64,000 bases of DNA from JAYPHU01 sp038127535 (GCA_038127535.1 JAYPHU010000002.1:62001-126000), one strand, 5' to 3'; positions 27,710 through 36,591 are shown, numbered from the stretch's first letter. Notes: generated from the letters alone by a model not told the origin. Translations and numbers: made by a program.

Positions 27710-28819
27710 ATGAGCTTTTATGAAGATTCTAAATATCCGGTACGTGATGACGTAGCGGCGATCCACGCCCAGCAATTCGAGCAGTTGGCGTCACCGGGCA
27801 GTTGGGGAACCGCTGTTCAACGAAACGCGATCGTCAATGAAGCCCGTGAGGCCGGCTATCAAGCCGGTGTGTTGGAGAAACCCGACGATCCCGGCACTGA
27901 ATCGGAAGTAGAGCTCTCTGAAGTGGCGCGCCGGGTTGTCCATCGCCTGGCCGTATCTCCAAAAGACATGGATCAAAATTTTTACGATGAAGCCATCGCA
28001 GATGGTCTCAGTGATGCCGAGTACGTCGAAATTGTTGGCTTGATTGCCCGGTTTACCTGTTTCGATGTATTTGCCCGGGGAATAGATATCCTTTTAAGGC
28101 CCCTACCGGCGCCACGACCCGGTCAACCCTCCAGGGATCGCCCCGCCACAGCCGTCCTCGAGAAAGCATGGGTGCCAACCATACCGGCCGGACCCGACGG
28201 AGGGGAATTCGGCCTGGCCCTCTTTGGACCGTGGCAGCCATATATTATGCGGGGTGTCAGTCTGGTCCCTGACGAATATAGGTCACACCATGATTTGGAA
28301 GAAATTCAATACATGCCGTCGGCTCACTTTATGGAGTTTGATTATCAGCACCATGAGGGATTAACACGGCCACAGGCGGAAACGGTTGCCTCAAGGGTGT
28401 CCGCGCTGAATGAGTGTTTTTACTGAACTAACGGACACGCGAAAGCACTCCGTGAGGGTGCAAAACTATTGGGACACAATGTCAATCTGAAAGCGATCGT
28501 GGATCGCGAACAGGAGATTGGGATTCCGGGAGGGGAAGAATTGTTGGCCTTTTCCGACGCCCTTCTTGGAACCGACGTGGCCGAGCTCAACAAGGCGAGA
28601 AGCGCTCTAAGCGATACCCTTGGGCCGGCCGCTGTCTCTGCCGCATCGATTGTTGCTGCAACCTTCACTAAGAATGATCGTGTTGCAAATGGAACCGGGA
28701 TACCCGCTGAACCAAGAATGATGAAAGGCGCAGAGGATATTCGGGAGATGCTGGGATTGTGGAATTTCCGGTCGGCAATAAATACGTCCCGACATTTGCC
28801 GGAAGGCGAGGCCATTTGA
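27710..28819 (+). CDS. Two-domain AhpD/CMD-like selenoprotein with CxxU motif (UGA at 28424-28426)
   Basis: The frame from ATG 27710 runs 238 codons, meets one TGA (28424-28426), and continues 130 codons to TGA at 28817-28819, giving 369 residues. The junction reads NECFY-U-TNGHAKALREG; cysteine homologues have CFYCTNGH, so the UGA replaces the second redox cysteine (C236-F-Y-U239). The first half holds another CMD-like segment (ADGLSDAEYVEIVGLIARF) without cysteines; the last ~100 residues (EELLAFSDALLGTDVAELNK onwards) finish the second domain. A SECIS-like hairpin follows the UGA. The start is 27 bases after the GST gene. Standard calling would stop at 28426 and call a false second gene from a TTG at 28469. 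Plain nonsense mutation is the alternative but would need to hit this exact codon. Confidence 0.86.
28424..28461 (+). promoter_or_regulatory. Candidate bacterial SECIS element after UGA of the second AhpD-like gene
   Basis: Eighteen bases after UGA, GCAC-U-CC-GUGA-GG-GUGC (28445-28461) forms a stem of four plus two pairs with a bulged U on the 5' side and a GUGA loop. A bulged U near the tip and an early G-U in the loop are features of the E. coli fdhF SECIS recognised by SelB. The loop begins 25 bases after UGA. Pairing by hand, not scored. Confidence 0.65.
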
Positions 28820-28956
28820 CGACACTAGAGATCTCAATGCTCCGGTCTATAAAATGTCTGGGCGGTTGCGCGGACCATGAACTAAATAGATGCCTGCTTG
28901 GAGTTGGATTTCGTCCAAATCAGAAAAGGGAAAGATGCAAGAAATGGGAGGTAAAT

Positions 28957-28983
28957 ATGGCTCGTTTGGAAGGGAAAGTTGCC
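28957..28983 (+). pseudogene. Short-chain dehydrogenase/reductase, first nine codons only
   Basis: GGGAGG followed by ATG at 28957 and MARLEGKVA, the usual opening of SDR enzymes (normally followed by the GxxxGxG nucleotide motif). After 28983 the homology ends and the frame closes at 29004. The next base begins a tyrosine-recombinase fragment on the other strand, so the gene was cut by a rearrangement. Confidence 0.6.
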
Positions 28984-29112
28984 CGGATCAAGATTGATTG
29001 CTGAAATCCATTTGTCCACCAAACGGGCATACTGGCGTGTCGACATCGGCTGGTCCTCTTTTCCTCTGCCTGGAAATAGGTAATCCGAGTGCTTATTTCT
29101 CTGCATTCCCAA
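28984..29112 (-). pseudogene. Tyrosine recombinase (site-specific integrase) fragment
   Basis: A 43-codon piece, HSDYLFPGRGKEDQPMSTRQ then YARLVDKWISAINLDP, matches the segment of phage-type integrases (LFPSR, STRQYARLV, IGLDP) that precedes the catalytic H-x-x-R region. Neither the N-terminal domain nor the catalytic His-Arg-Tyr part is present. It ends exactly where the SDR remnant ends on the opposite strand. It records a past integration or excision. Confidence 0.6.
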
Positions 29113-29309
29113 GTATCGATCGACCGTTGTTCCCGAAACTCTGCAAAAAAATGGTACATAACTAGGGGGCTGGACAGAGGAACAAAAACCCCCTTTGTTG
29201 TGGTCGGAAATGGGGGGAGACGTAAATTTCCAAATTTATGCCACTAGAAAAAGGGTGAAGTCGCATCACTTGATTTTGACAGGTGCAGTCCGCCCAAATC
29301 TGCCCAGGT

Positions 29310-30929
29310 TCACTGAACCCGAAAGCTGTCAGCGCTGACCTTCGGCCAATATACCTCAAGTCGAGGATCCTCGCATGTGGCTCCCGTAAGAAGCGAACCG
29401 GAAGTAACCTTTGGGTAAAGCTGATCTGCCAGAAAAATCTTACTCGATGACACCCTTCGAACTATGTGGCGTCGAGTGAGTTCAGACGGATCGTTCAATC
29501 CTGATGCCTCGATCATCTCTTTTACCACGTGCAGTGTATTTTTATGGAAGTTTGCTACCCGTGTTGCCCTGTCAGTGACATCAAGAACACGGTGACGTTT
29601 CGGATTCATTGTTGCAACACCGGTCGGGCAATTTCCTGAAGAGCAAGCAAGGGCCTGAATGCATCCGAGAGAAAACATGAATGGACGCGCCATGTTGCAC
29701 CAATCAGCACCAAGGGCAATGTACCTGATAACGTCGTAAGCGCTGACAATTTTACCCGAGGCTGCGATTTTGACCCTCTCCCTGAGACCCGCACCTATCA
29801 GCGCATTATCGACATAAACAAGAGCATCCGTTAGGGGACAACCAAGATGATCCGTAAATTCCAGAGGCGCGGCTCCAGTTCCCCCCTCTGAGCCATCCAC
29901 GGTTATGAAATCCAAAAACTGGTTTTTTTCGACCATTGCTTTGACAACGGCCGCTAGTTCCCAGGGATGGCCGAGACAGAGCTTGATGCCGACCGGCTTG
30001 TCGCCAGACATCTCACGCAGTCGTGCAGCAAAATCGAGCAATCCTGCTGGTGACGAAAACTCAGAATGTTGCGAGGGAGATATACAATCGACCCCCTGCT
30101 CAACACCCCGAATACTTGCGATTTCTTCAGTGACCTTTGGGCCAAGAAGCATACCGCCATGGCCAGGCTTGGCACCTTGACTGAGCTTTATCTCGACCAT
30201 TTTGATCTGATCCTGTGAAGCCTTCTCTCTAAAAAGTCCTGGATCAAAACGGCCATCTTTATTTCTGCAGCCGAAGTAGCCGGTCGATACCTGCCAAATC
30301 AGATCACCTCCGCCCGCAATGTGATAAGGCGATATGCCTCCCTCACCTGTGTTGTGAGCAAAGCCACCGATCCTTGCCCCAGTGCTAAGGGCTTGAATTG
30401 CTGGCGGAGATAATGCGCCAAAGGAAGTCCCAGAGATATTTAGGATTGACATCTCATAAGAAAGATTTCCTTCCCCGACTTTAACCCTAAAGTCTTGCGA
30501 TTGGATGTGGCTGGGCGACACCGAGTGATTTAGCCATTCATGATCTGGATGGTACATGTCGGCTTGAGAACCGAACGGCCGAACACTGGATACAGATTTG
30601 GATCTTTGATAAACCATCGATCGTTGAAGACGCGAATACGGTAGTTCATCACTATCTGCTTCCCAAAAATACTGCCGAAGTTCGGGTCTTATGTTTTCAA
30701 AGAAAAATCTGAAGTAAGCCAACAATGGATAGTTGGCCAGGACGTTCGAACTTTTTTGAGTAAAGTTAGAAATTCCTATAACTGCCAGAATTAAAGAAAA
30801 TGTGGCTACAATAAAAAACGGATAAAAAAATAATCCGGCAACTCCAAAAACGATGGTGAACGCTGTAGCATAAAACAGCGCAGAGTATCTCCCGCAAATC
30901 CACTCAGTTACTCTGATCATTGGACACAT
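29310..30929 (-). CDS. FMN-binding glutamate synthase-family protein, membrane-anchored
   Basis: 539 residues. Two hydrophobic segments near the N-terminus (residues ~15-55) anchor it; the rest is the FMN/glutamate-synthase barrel. Visible are SILNISGTSFGALSPPAIQA, GEGGISPYH, QGAKPGHGGMLLGPKV, TVDGSEGGTGAAP and the cysteine cluster CIQALACSSGNCPTG expected to hold an Fe-S cluster. The family resembles the GltB synthase domain but lacks the glutaminase part, and its substrate is often unknown. It stands alone between the recombinase remnant and a small plus-strand gene. The interval 29113-29309 shows no gene. Confidence 0.88.
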   Translation of the reverse strand: MCPMIRVTEWICGRYSALFYATAFTIVFGVAGLFFYPFFIVATFSLILAVIGISNFTQKSSNVLANYPLLAYFRFFFENIRPELRQYFWEADSDELPYSRLQRSMVYQRSKSVSSVRPFGSQADMYHPDHEWLNHSVSPSHIQSQDFRVKVGEGNLSYEMSILNISGTSFGALSPPAIQALSTGARIGGFAHNTGEGGISPYHIAGGGDLIWQVSTGYFGCRNKDGRFDPGLFREKASQDQIKMVEIKLSQGAKPGHGGMLLGPKVTEEIASIRGVEQGVDCISPSQHSEFSSPAGLLDFAARLREMSGDKPVGIKLCLGHPWELAAVVKAMVEKNQFLDFITVDGSEGGTGAAPLEFTDHLGCPLTDALVYVDNALIGAGLRERVKIAASGKIVSAYDVIRYIALGADWCNMARPFMFSLGCIQALACSSGNCPTGVATMNPKRHRVLDVTDRATRVANFHKNTLHVVKEMIEASGLNDPSELTRRHIVRRVSSSKIFLADQLYPKVTSGSLLTGATCEDPRLEVYWPKVSADSFRVQ

Positions 30930-31034
30930 CCGTCTTACGACTGAACGTTAAGCTATAAGTTATTGATTGCAAAATTAGCACATGCGACCAATGTAGTTGA
31001 AGGTTTAACTTGAATTAGTGAAAGATTTACAAAA

Positions 31035-31316
31035 ATGCCTAAAGATCATGGTCTATCGAAGGGACAAATCCGCAAACTCAACGCGCTGCGTAAGTCTCTT
31101 GGCGATAAGATTGCCGAGAAAGCGTTTGCCGAATGGTTGAAGGAGCAACCGGATAAGAAGACCAGCCTCAAGGCGGACCCTGTCGCCGAGAAGTTAGTCG
31201 AGGCGATTGCGGGTTTGGCGAAGGACAAGTCGTTCAACCTCGGCCGTAAGGGCTACGTCGTGACACGAAGCAAGGGTAAAGGCGCCGAAGGCTTTACGGC
31301 GAAGAAAGTCGAGTAA
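31035..31316 (+). CDS. Small conserved-looking hypothetical protein, lysine-rich
   Basis: 93 residues from ATG at 31035, ending at 31316. Highly charged and basic (KGQIRKLNALRKSLGDKIAE, GRKGYVVTRSKGKGAEGF), probably a soluble alpha-helical protein. No domain recognised. Codon use is even and the frame is clean, so it is likely real. It is the last protein gene before the tRNA-Ser. Confidence 0.6.
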   Translation: MPKDHGLSKGQIRKLNALRKSLGDKIAEKAFAEWLKEQPDKKTSLKADPVAEKLVEAIAGLAKDKSFNLGRKGYVVTRSKGKGAEGFTAKKVE

Positions 31317-31352
31317 CAACTCATAAGCCGCACACTGGCATGGCCTTTGCCC

Positions 31353-31390
31353 AACAAAACAAAACCGCCGCTTCTAATGGAAGCGACGGT
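31353..31390 (-). terminator. Rho-independent terminator for minus-strand transcription
   Basis: On the minus strand ACCG-T-CGCTTC, loop CATTA, GAAGCG-G-CGGT is followed by TTTTGTTTTGTT. The hairpin is at 31390-31364 and the T-rich run at 31363-31353. It would end transcripts from the tRNA-Ser side; the convergent gene at 31035 stops 37 bases away. The stretch 31391-31736 between tRNA and terminator has no supported gene and could hold a trailing RNA. Confidence 0.65.
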
Positions 31391-31736
31391 ACAGTCTTAA
31401 TGGTCGCGGGGGCATGCATGTGGAAAAGATATTGGCAGGCACGCAACCGCCGGAACTCACTCTGCGCCGGTTACGACAAGGATTTTCTCCCATCTGGGAA
31501 GAGCAGAAAAGAGAACTTGGGTTCGCCAACGCCTAATTACTCCAAACTCCCCACGTTAAATCCGCACAGTCCTACTCGCAAAAATGGCCTCAGAGAAAAT
31601 CGCCATCGTTTTCGCAGAAAGGGGCAAAACAAACCCCACCGTGTAGGACTATCCGCCGCCACACGTACTCTAATCGTTTGATATGTCGCACTTAGTCGGA
31701 GAGCGTCGGCTGTCTCCGTTTTAGAGACAGAATGAA

Positions 31737-31829
31737 TGGCGGAGGGAGAGGGATTCGAACCCTCGATAGAGCTTGACACCCTATACCGGTTTAGCAAACC
31801 GGCGCCTTCAGCCGCTCGGCCACCCCTCC
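31737..31829 (-). tRNA. tRNA-Ser(GCT)
   Basis: 93 bases including encoded CCA (31739-31737). The acceptor GGAGGGG pairs with TCCCTCC and the discriminator is G; GGCCGAGCGGC gives the D arm. The anticodon loop TTTGCTAAA (GCT) sits in a CCGG/CCGG stem; a long serine-type variable arm and GGTTCGAATCC T-arm follow. A CTGTCTC/GAGACAG hairpin lies immediately 3' of it (31730-31710). It separates the accessory half of the window from the housekeeping half. Confidence 0.96.
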
Positions 31830-31997
31830 GCGATTTGGGAGCCCTGTTTTATCGAAAGAAAACAGGTCAGGACAATGTTTTATTTTTGTAATTCCCCCCA
31901 CAACCGAACAAGGGTTTGATCGCCGGGCGGGAGTACGGTTTAATTTTCCAGACATCAGCAGGAAAAACAAAGACCCGCTGACCGGGAGGAATTTCAA

Positions 31998-33044
31998 ATG
32001 TTCACGGACCGCATCGAAGCGAAATGGATTGAGACCTTCGTCAGGGCGTTCGAACTGTGCAAGGTCGAACCCGGGGAGGAAATCGCTATCCTGTCCGAAA
32101 CCCAGTCGCGTCAGGTCAATGTGCACCTGGCGGAGCTTGCTTTGATCCGCATGGGCGCCAAACCGTGCCACGTGGTGGTGCCGACCCCGCCCCAGGAAGT
32201 CGGCGTGCCGGTGCGCTCCACCGGAGCGTCAAATGCGGTGCAGGGACACGGCCCCACCATCGCCGCGCTGAAGGCCTGCACCATGGTCGTCGACCTTACG
32301 GTCGAGGGCATGCTGCACGCGCCGGAACTACCGGAGATCGTGAAATCGGGCGCCCGGCATTTCATGATTTCCAACGAACATCCGGAAGCCTTGGAACGCC
32401 TGCTGCCGGGACCGGATTTGGAAGAGAGGGTGAAGCTGGCGGTCAAGCAGGTGCGCGGCGCGAAGGAAATGACGGTTACGTCCGCCGCCGGCTCCGATCT
32501 GACCGTCAAGATGGAAGGGTCCATCAGCGCCGGGGTCTGGGGCTATTGCGACCGGCCCAAGACCGTCGCCCACTGGCCGGGCGGCATCGTCGTCGCCTTC
32601 CCCCTGGCCGGCACGGTCAACGGCAAGCTGGTGATGGATGTCGGCGACATCAACCTGACCTTCAAACGTTATTTGGAAAGCCAGGTGATCCTGACCATCG
32701 AGAACGACTACGTCACCAAGATCGACGGCGAGGGCACGGACGCGGAACTGTTCCGCCGCTACATGGAAAGCTGGGGAGACAAAGACGCCTACGGCACGTC
32801 CCATGTGGGCTGGGGCATGAACGAAGGCGCGCGCTACGAGGCGCTGACCATGTATGACCAGCACGACATCAACGGCACTGAACTCCGCGCCTATGCCGGC
32901 AATTTCCTTTATTCCACTGGGGCCAACGAATTCGCCAAACGCTTCACCCTGGGCCACTTCGATCTACCCATGAACCACTGCACCGTCAAGCTGGACGGCA
33001 GCACTGTGGTCGAAGACGGCAAACTGGCGGGCGATTACGCGTGA
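31998..33044 (+). CDS. 2,5-dihydroxypyridine 5,6-dioxygenase-like protein (NicX/M29-like)
   Basis: 348 residues, ATG at 31998 with GGGAGG upstream. The sequence follows the NicX family, which shares the M29 aminopeptidase fold and opens 2,5-dihydroxypyridine to N-formylmaleamate using Fe(II). The C-terminal FDLPMNHCTVKLDG carries a His and Asp in the region of the NicX metal ligands. The next gene, overlapping by GTGA, is an alpha/beta hydrolase of the size of N-formylmaleamate deformylase, supporting a pyridine-ring pathway. The other two operon genes are acyl-CoA enzymes not part of the classical route, so the substrate could differ. Confidence 0.75.
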   Translation: MFTDRIEAKWIETFVRAFELCKVEPGEEIAILSETQSRQVNVHLAELALIRMGAKPCHVVVPTPPQEVGVPVRSTGASNAVQGHGPTIAALKACTMVVDLTVEGMLHAPELPEIVKSGARHFMISNEHPEALERLLPGPDLEERVKLAVKQVRGAKEMTVTSAAGSDLTVKMEGSISAGVWGYCDRPKTVAHWPGGIVVAFPLAGTVNGKLVMDVGDINLTFKRYLESQVILTIENDYVTKIDGEGTDAELFRRYMESWGDKDAYGTSHVGWGMNEGARYEALTMYDQHDINGTELRAYAGNFLYSTGANEFAKRFTLGHFDLPMNHCTVKLDGSTVVEDGKLAGDYA

Positions 33045-33820
33045 GCTTCGCCGTCAACCATATCGAAAAAAGCCGCGGCGAGGCACTGATCTTCCTGCAC
33101 GGGATCGGCGGCGACGCCCATAGCTGGGATTTCCAGATCGACAGTTTTTCCGATGCTTACCGGACCATCGCCTGGGACATGCCGGGCTATGGCGCCTCCG
33201 AGATAATTTCACCCATGACTTTTGAGGGACTGGCCGGGGCTTTGTTTCGGCTCATGGATCATCTGGAGATCGATCAGGCTCATATCGTCGGCCATTCCAT
33301 GGGCGGCATGGTGGCCCAGCAGGCGGCCGCCGATCACCCAGACCGTATCGCCGGTCTTATATTGTCGGCGACCAGCCCGGCTTTCGGCCGGCCCGACGGC
33401 GACTTTCAGCAGAAGTTTGTCGCCTCCCGCCTGGCCCCGTTGGAAGCGGGCAAAAGCATGGCCGATCTGGCTGCCGAGATGACGCCAGGCATGCTGACCG
33501 AAAACGCTAATCCTAAGGGTTTGGAGATGGCGATGCGCAGCATGTCTAACGTGCCGGTGGAGACCTATAAGGCCGCCATGCATTGCCTGGTAACCTTTGA
33601 CCGGCGGGACAATCTGGCAAACCTCGCCATGCCCACATTGCTGATCGCCGGGGAGCTGGACCAGAACGCGCCCGCGCCGATGATGGAAAAGATGGCCTCC
33701 AAGATACCGGAGGCGGACTATGTGTGTCTGGCCGGTGCCGGGCACCTCGCCAATATGCAGATGCCGGAAGCATTCGATGACACGCTCCGGCAATTTTTAG
33801 ACAAAATCAGGAAGGACTAG
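33041..33820 (+). CDS. Alpha/beta hydrolase, possibly N-formylmaleamate deformylase-like
   Basis: 259 residues; the GTG start at 33041 overlaps the stop of the previous gene (GTGA). FLHGIGGDAHSWDFQI supplies the oxyanion region, GHSMGGMVAQQ the nucleophile elbow serine, GELDQNAPAPM the acid and GAGHLANMQMPEAF the histidine. Length and adjacency to the NicX-like gene match NicD, which removes formate from N-formylmaleamate; alpha/beta hydrolases are too diverse for certainty. Confidence 0.8.
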   Translation: MSFAVNHIEKSRGEALIFLHGIGGDAHSWDFQIDSFSDAYRTIAWDMPGYGASEIISPMTFEGLAGALFRLMDHLEIDQAHIVGHSMGGMVAQQAAADHPDRIAGLILSATSPAFGRPDGDFQQKFVASRLAPLEAGKSMADLAAEMTPGMLTENANPKGLEMAMRSMSNVPVETYKAAMHCLVTFDRRDNLANLAMPTLLIAGELDQNAPAPMMEKMASKIPEADYVCLAGAGHLANMQMPEAFDDTLRQFLDKIRKD

Positions 33821-33823
33821 ATC

Positions 33824-35080
33824 ATGGCCAAGGCAAAAGCGGAACTCGATGCGCCGATGTTTGACCCGAAATCCTATGGGCTGAGCCGGCAGCAGGCCAA
33901 ACTGTGCACCATCGCCAGGGAGCTGGGCCAATCCAAATTCGCCGCCCGTGCGGACAAGTGGGACCGGGACGCCATCTTTCCCATGGCAAACTATAAAGAC
34001 ATGCACAAGGCCGGCCTGCTAGGCATCTGCATCCCGAAGAAATACAAAGGCATGGGCGCCGATCTGAAATCCTATTCCATGGCGGCGGCCGAGATCGGGC
34101 GCTATTGCGGATCCACCGCGCTGACCTTCAACATGCATGTGAGCTCGTGCCTGTGGACCGGCGACCTGGCGGATGATCTACCAATGTCCAAGGAAGACCG
34201 GCGCAACCATAACCGCCGGCGGGCCAAGCATTATGACCGCATCCTCAAAAAGGGGGCGATCTATGCTCAGCCATTCTCCGAGGGGGGCGCGGCGGCAGCC
34301 GGCTTTAAACCCTTCGGCACCATCGCGACCCGCGAAAAGGGTGGCTGGCGCATCAACGGCAAGAAAATTTTCGCGTCGCTGTCCGGCTCGGCCGATTATT
34401 ACGGGGTCTTGTGCACCGAAGAAAAGCCCCGGCTCAGCCGGCGGGACACCATGTATATGGCGATCCCAGCCAAGGCCAAGGGCGTCCGGGTCGAAGGCGA
34501 CTGGGATCCGCTGGGCATGCGGGGGACGGTGTCCCGCAATCTGATCTTCGACAACGTCTTCGTGAAGGACGACGAAGCCTTGATGCCCCAAGGGGTCTAT
34601 TTCCAGGCAGCCAGCCGCTGGCCTCATATGTTCACCTCGCTCACGCCGTCTTATATGGGGATCGCGCAAGCGGCTTACGATTTCACGGTGAATTACTTGC
34701 GCGGCGAAATGCCGGGCACCCCACCGGTCAAACGCCGCATGTACCCGACCAAGCAAATCGCGGTAGCGGAAATGTTTGTGAAGCTGGAACAGACCAAGGC
34801 GATTTGGGTGCAAATGCTGAACGACGCCCGGCCCAACCCGTCCAAGTCACAGATCATGCGCGCATGGGTCGCGCAGTACAGTGTCATGGAGAACGCCAAT
34901 GACATTTGCCGGCTGGCCATCCGCACCTGCGGCGGTCAATCCATGCTGAAGTCCCTGCATCTCGAGCGGCTCTACCGCGACAGCCGCTGCGGCTCATTGA
35001 TGCTGCCCTGGACGGCGGAACTCTGCATCGACAAGATCGGCCGCGATGCGCTCTACGAACGGGGAGAAACGGACGAGTGA
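33824..35080 (+). CDS. Acyl-CoA dehydrogenase family protein
   Basis: 418 residues, ATG at 33824, three bases after the hydrolase. The fold is followed through AGLLGICIPKKYKGMGADLK, IYAQPFSEGGAAAAGFKPFG (FAD and substrate strand), WRINGKKIFASLSGSADYY, and the C-terminal helical domain IRTCGGQSMLKSLHLERLYRD, with RDSRCGSLM in the FAD-contact region. It is an FAD enzyme oxidising a CoA thioester or acting as a related monooxygenase. Translationally coupled to the CoA ligase by a GTGA overlap, which suggests it acts on the ligase product. Confidence 0.88.
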   Translation: MAKAKAELDAPMFDPKSYGLSRQQAKLCTIARELGQSKFAARADKWDRDAIFPMANYKDMHKAGLLGICIPKKYKGMGADLKSYSMAAAEIGRYCGSTALTFNMHVSSCLWTGDLADDLPMSKEDRRNHNRRRAKHYDRILKKGAIYAQPFSEGGAAAAGFKPFGTIATREKGGWRINGKKIFASLSGSADYYGVLCTEEKPRLSRRDTMYMAIPAKAKGVRVEGDWDPLGMRGTVSRNLIFDNVFVKDDEALMPQGVYFQAASRWPHMFTSLTPSYMGIAQAAYDFTVNYLRGEMPGTPPVKRRMYPTKQIAVAEMFVKLEQTKAIWVQMLNDARPNPSKSQIMRAWVAQYSVMENANDICRLAIRTCGGQSMLKSLHLERLYRDSRCGSLMLPWTAELCIDKIGRDALYERGETDE

Positions 35081-36591
35081 TTAATCTTTCCGGCTGGCTG
35101 GACAAACACGAAGACTTCTCGCCAGACAAGGTGGCGCTCCGGTTTGAGGGGCGGGAAATCACCTACGGCGAGTTTGCCGCCACCGTGCGGGATCACGCCC
35201 GCGCACTGAAACACGTGTTCGGCCTTGGCCGGGGCGACCGGCTCGCCTATCTGGGCATGAATACGCCGGAATTTCTGTTCGTCATGTTCGCCTGCGCGCG
35301 GATCGGCGTGATCTTTTCACCGCTGAACTGGCGGCTGGTCGCAGCGGAACATCTCTACATTCTGAAAGACTCCGCGCCGAAAATTCTGATGTGTGATTCC
35401 GAGTACAAGGCCCGCGGCGAAGAACTCAAAAAAGAACTCCCCGACATCGAACTGGTGGCCTCTGATTTTGAGGCCAATGCTTGGCAGAACCTGGCCCACG
35501 CAGTGGCGGGGGCCAAGGGCGATGACCGCAACCCGCACGTCACGCCGGAAACGCCCTATCTTCTGGTCTATACATCCGGCACCACGGGCCGGCCTAAGGG
35601 CGCGTTGCTGACCCAGGAAGCCATGCTGGTGAACGCGCTCAACGGTGTGCATCTGGGCGACATCAGCATTCACGATCATATACTGACCCCGCTGCCTCTG
35701 TTCCATGTGGGCGGCATGAACAATCAAACCACCCCGGCGTTCTATGCCGGTGCGACGGTGACCCTGCATCGCCGCTTTGATCCGCAGGCCGTACTCGATT
35801 CCATGATGAATGAGCGGATTACGCTGACCTGCCTCGTGCCGGCGACATTGCTGGCGGTCTCCAGCCAGCCCGGCTGGAAGGAGGCGTGGTTTCCGCAACT
35901 AAAGACGGTGCTCAGCGGCTCCTCCATCGTACCGCTGACCCTGATCAACGAGTTTCATGACAAGGGCGTGCCGATCTCTCAAATGTATGGGGCAACGGAG
36001 ACCTGCCCGATCGCGATTTATCTACCGGTCGAGGATGCCATGCGCAAGGTGGGCTCCACCGGCAAAGCCGCCATGCACTGCGAGATGCGGATAATCGACG
36101 ACGACGGCAATGATGTGGAAACCGGCACGCCCGGCGAAATTCTCATCAAGGGCAAAAACATCCTGTTTGAATATTGGGGCAATGAAGAAGCCACCCAGGA
36201 AGCCCTGCGCGACGGCTGGTACTACACCGGCGATGTCGGCTACCAGGATTACGAGGGCTATGTCTGGATCAACGACCGCAAGAAGGACGTGATCATCTCC
36301 GGCGGTGAGAACATTTATCCCGCGGAGCTAGAACAGGTGATCTACCGGATGGAGGATATAGAGGATGGCACGGTGGTGGGCCGACCTGATGACAAATGGG
36401 GGGAAGTGCCGGTTGCCGTTGTAATTCCCAAAGCCGATCCGCCGGAGGCGCCGGAATTCCTGGCCCGGTTCGAAGACCAACTGGCCCGGTTCAAACACCC
36501 CAAGGACGTCATCTATGTCGACGATCTGCCCCGCAACGCAATGGGTAAAATCCTCAAACACGAGGTGCGGGATATGGTGAAAGACACCTAA
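35077..36591 (+). CDS. Acyl-CoA synthetase (AMP-forming, class I adenylate-forming)
   Basis: 504 residues from the GTG at 35077, overlapping the previous stop as GTGA, with GGGGAG upstream. Motif A5 is LVYTSGTTGRPKGALLT, the AMP-contact motif is MYGATETCP, the hinge is GDVGYQDYEGYVWINDRKKD, and the catalytic lysine lies in NAMGKILKHEV. It joins a carboxylic acid to CoA with ATP. Last gene of the four-gene operon; its product may be the substrate of the adjacent dehydrogenase. Confidence 0.93.
   Translation: MINLSGWLDKHEDFSPDKVALRFEGREITYGEFAATVRDHARALKHVFGLGRGDRLAYLGMNTPEFLFVMFACARIGVIFSPLNWRLVAAEHLYILKDSAPKILMCDSEYKARGEELKKELPDIELVASDFEANAWQNLAHAVAGAKGDDRNPHVTPETPYLLVYTSGTTGRPKGALLTQEAMLVNALNGVHLGDISIHDHILTPLPLFHVGGMNNQTTPAFYAGATVTLHRRFDPQAVLDSMMNERITLTCLVPATLLAVSSQPGWKEAWFPQLKTVLSGSSIVPLTLINEFHDKGVPISQMYGATETCPIAIYLPVEDAMRKVGSTGKAAMHCEMRIIDDDGNDVETGTPGEILIKGKNILFEYWGNEEATQEALRDGWYYTGDVGYQDYEGYVWINDRKKDVIISGGENIYPAELEQVIYRMEDIEDGTVVGRPDDKWGEVPVAVVIPKADPPEAPEFLARFEDQLARFKHPKDVIYVDDLPRNAMGKILKHEVRDMVKDT

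Noticed and set aside
28469..28819. Separate gene starting at TTG 28469
   Set aside because: The same frame is open back to the UGA at 28424 and the sequence continues the CMD domain; no ribosome site at the TTG.
31375..31500. 39-codon minus-strand frame ending in the terminator hairpin
   Set aside because: No ribosome site and cysteine/arginine-rich sequence unlike a real protein.
31340..31681. 113-codon frame near the tRNA
   Set aside because: No ribosome site, overlaps the terminator hairpin, composition not protein-like.
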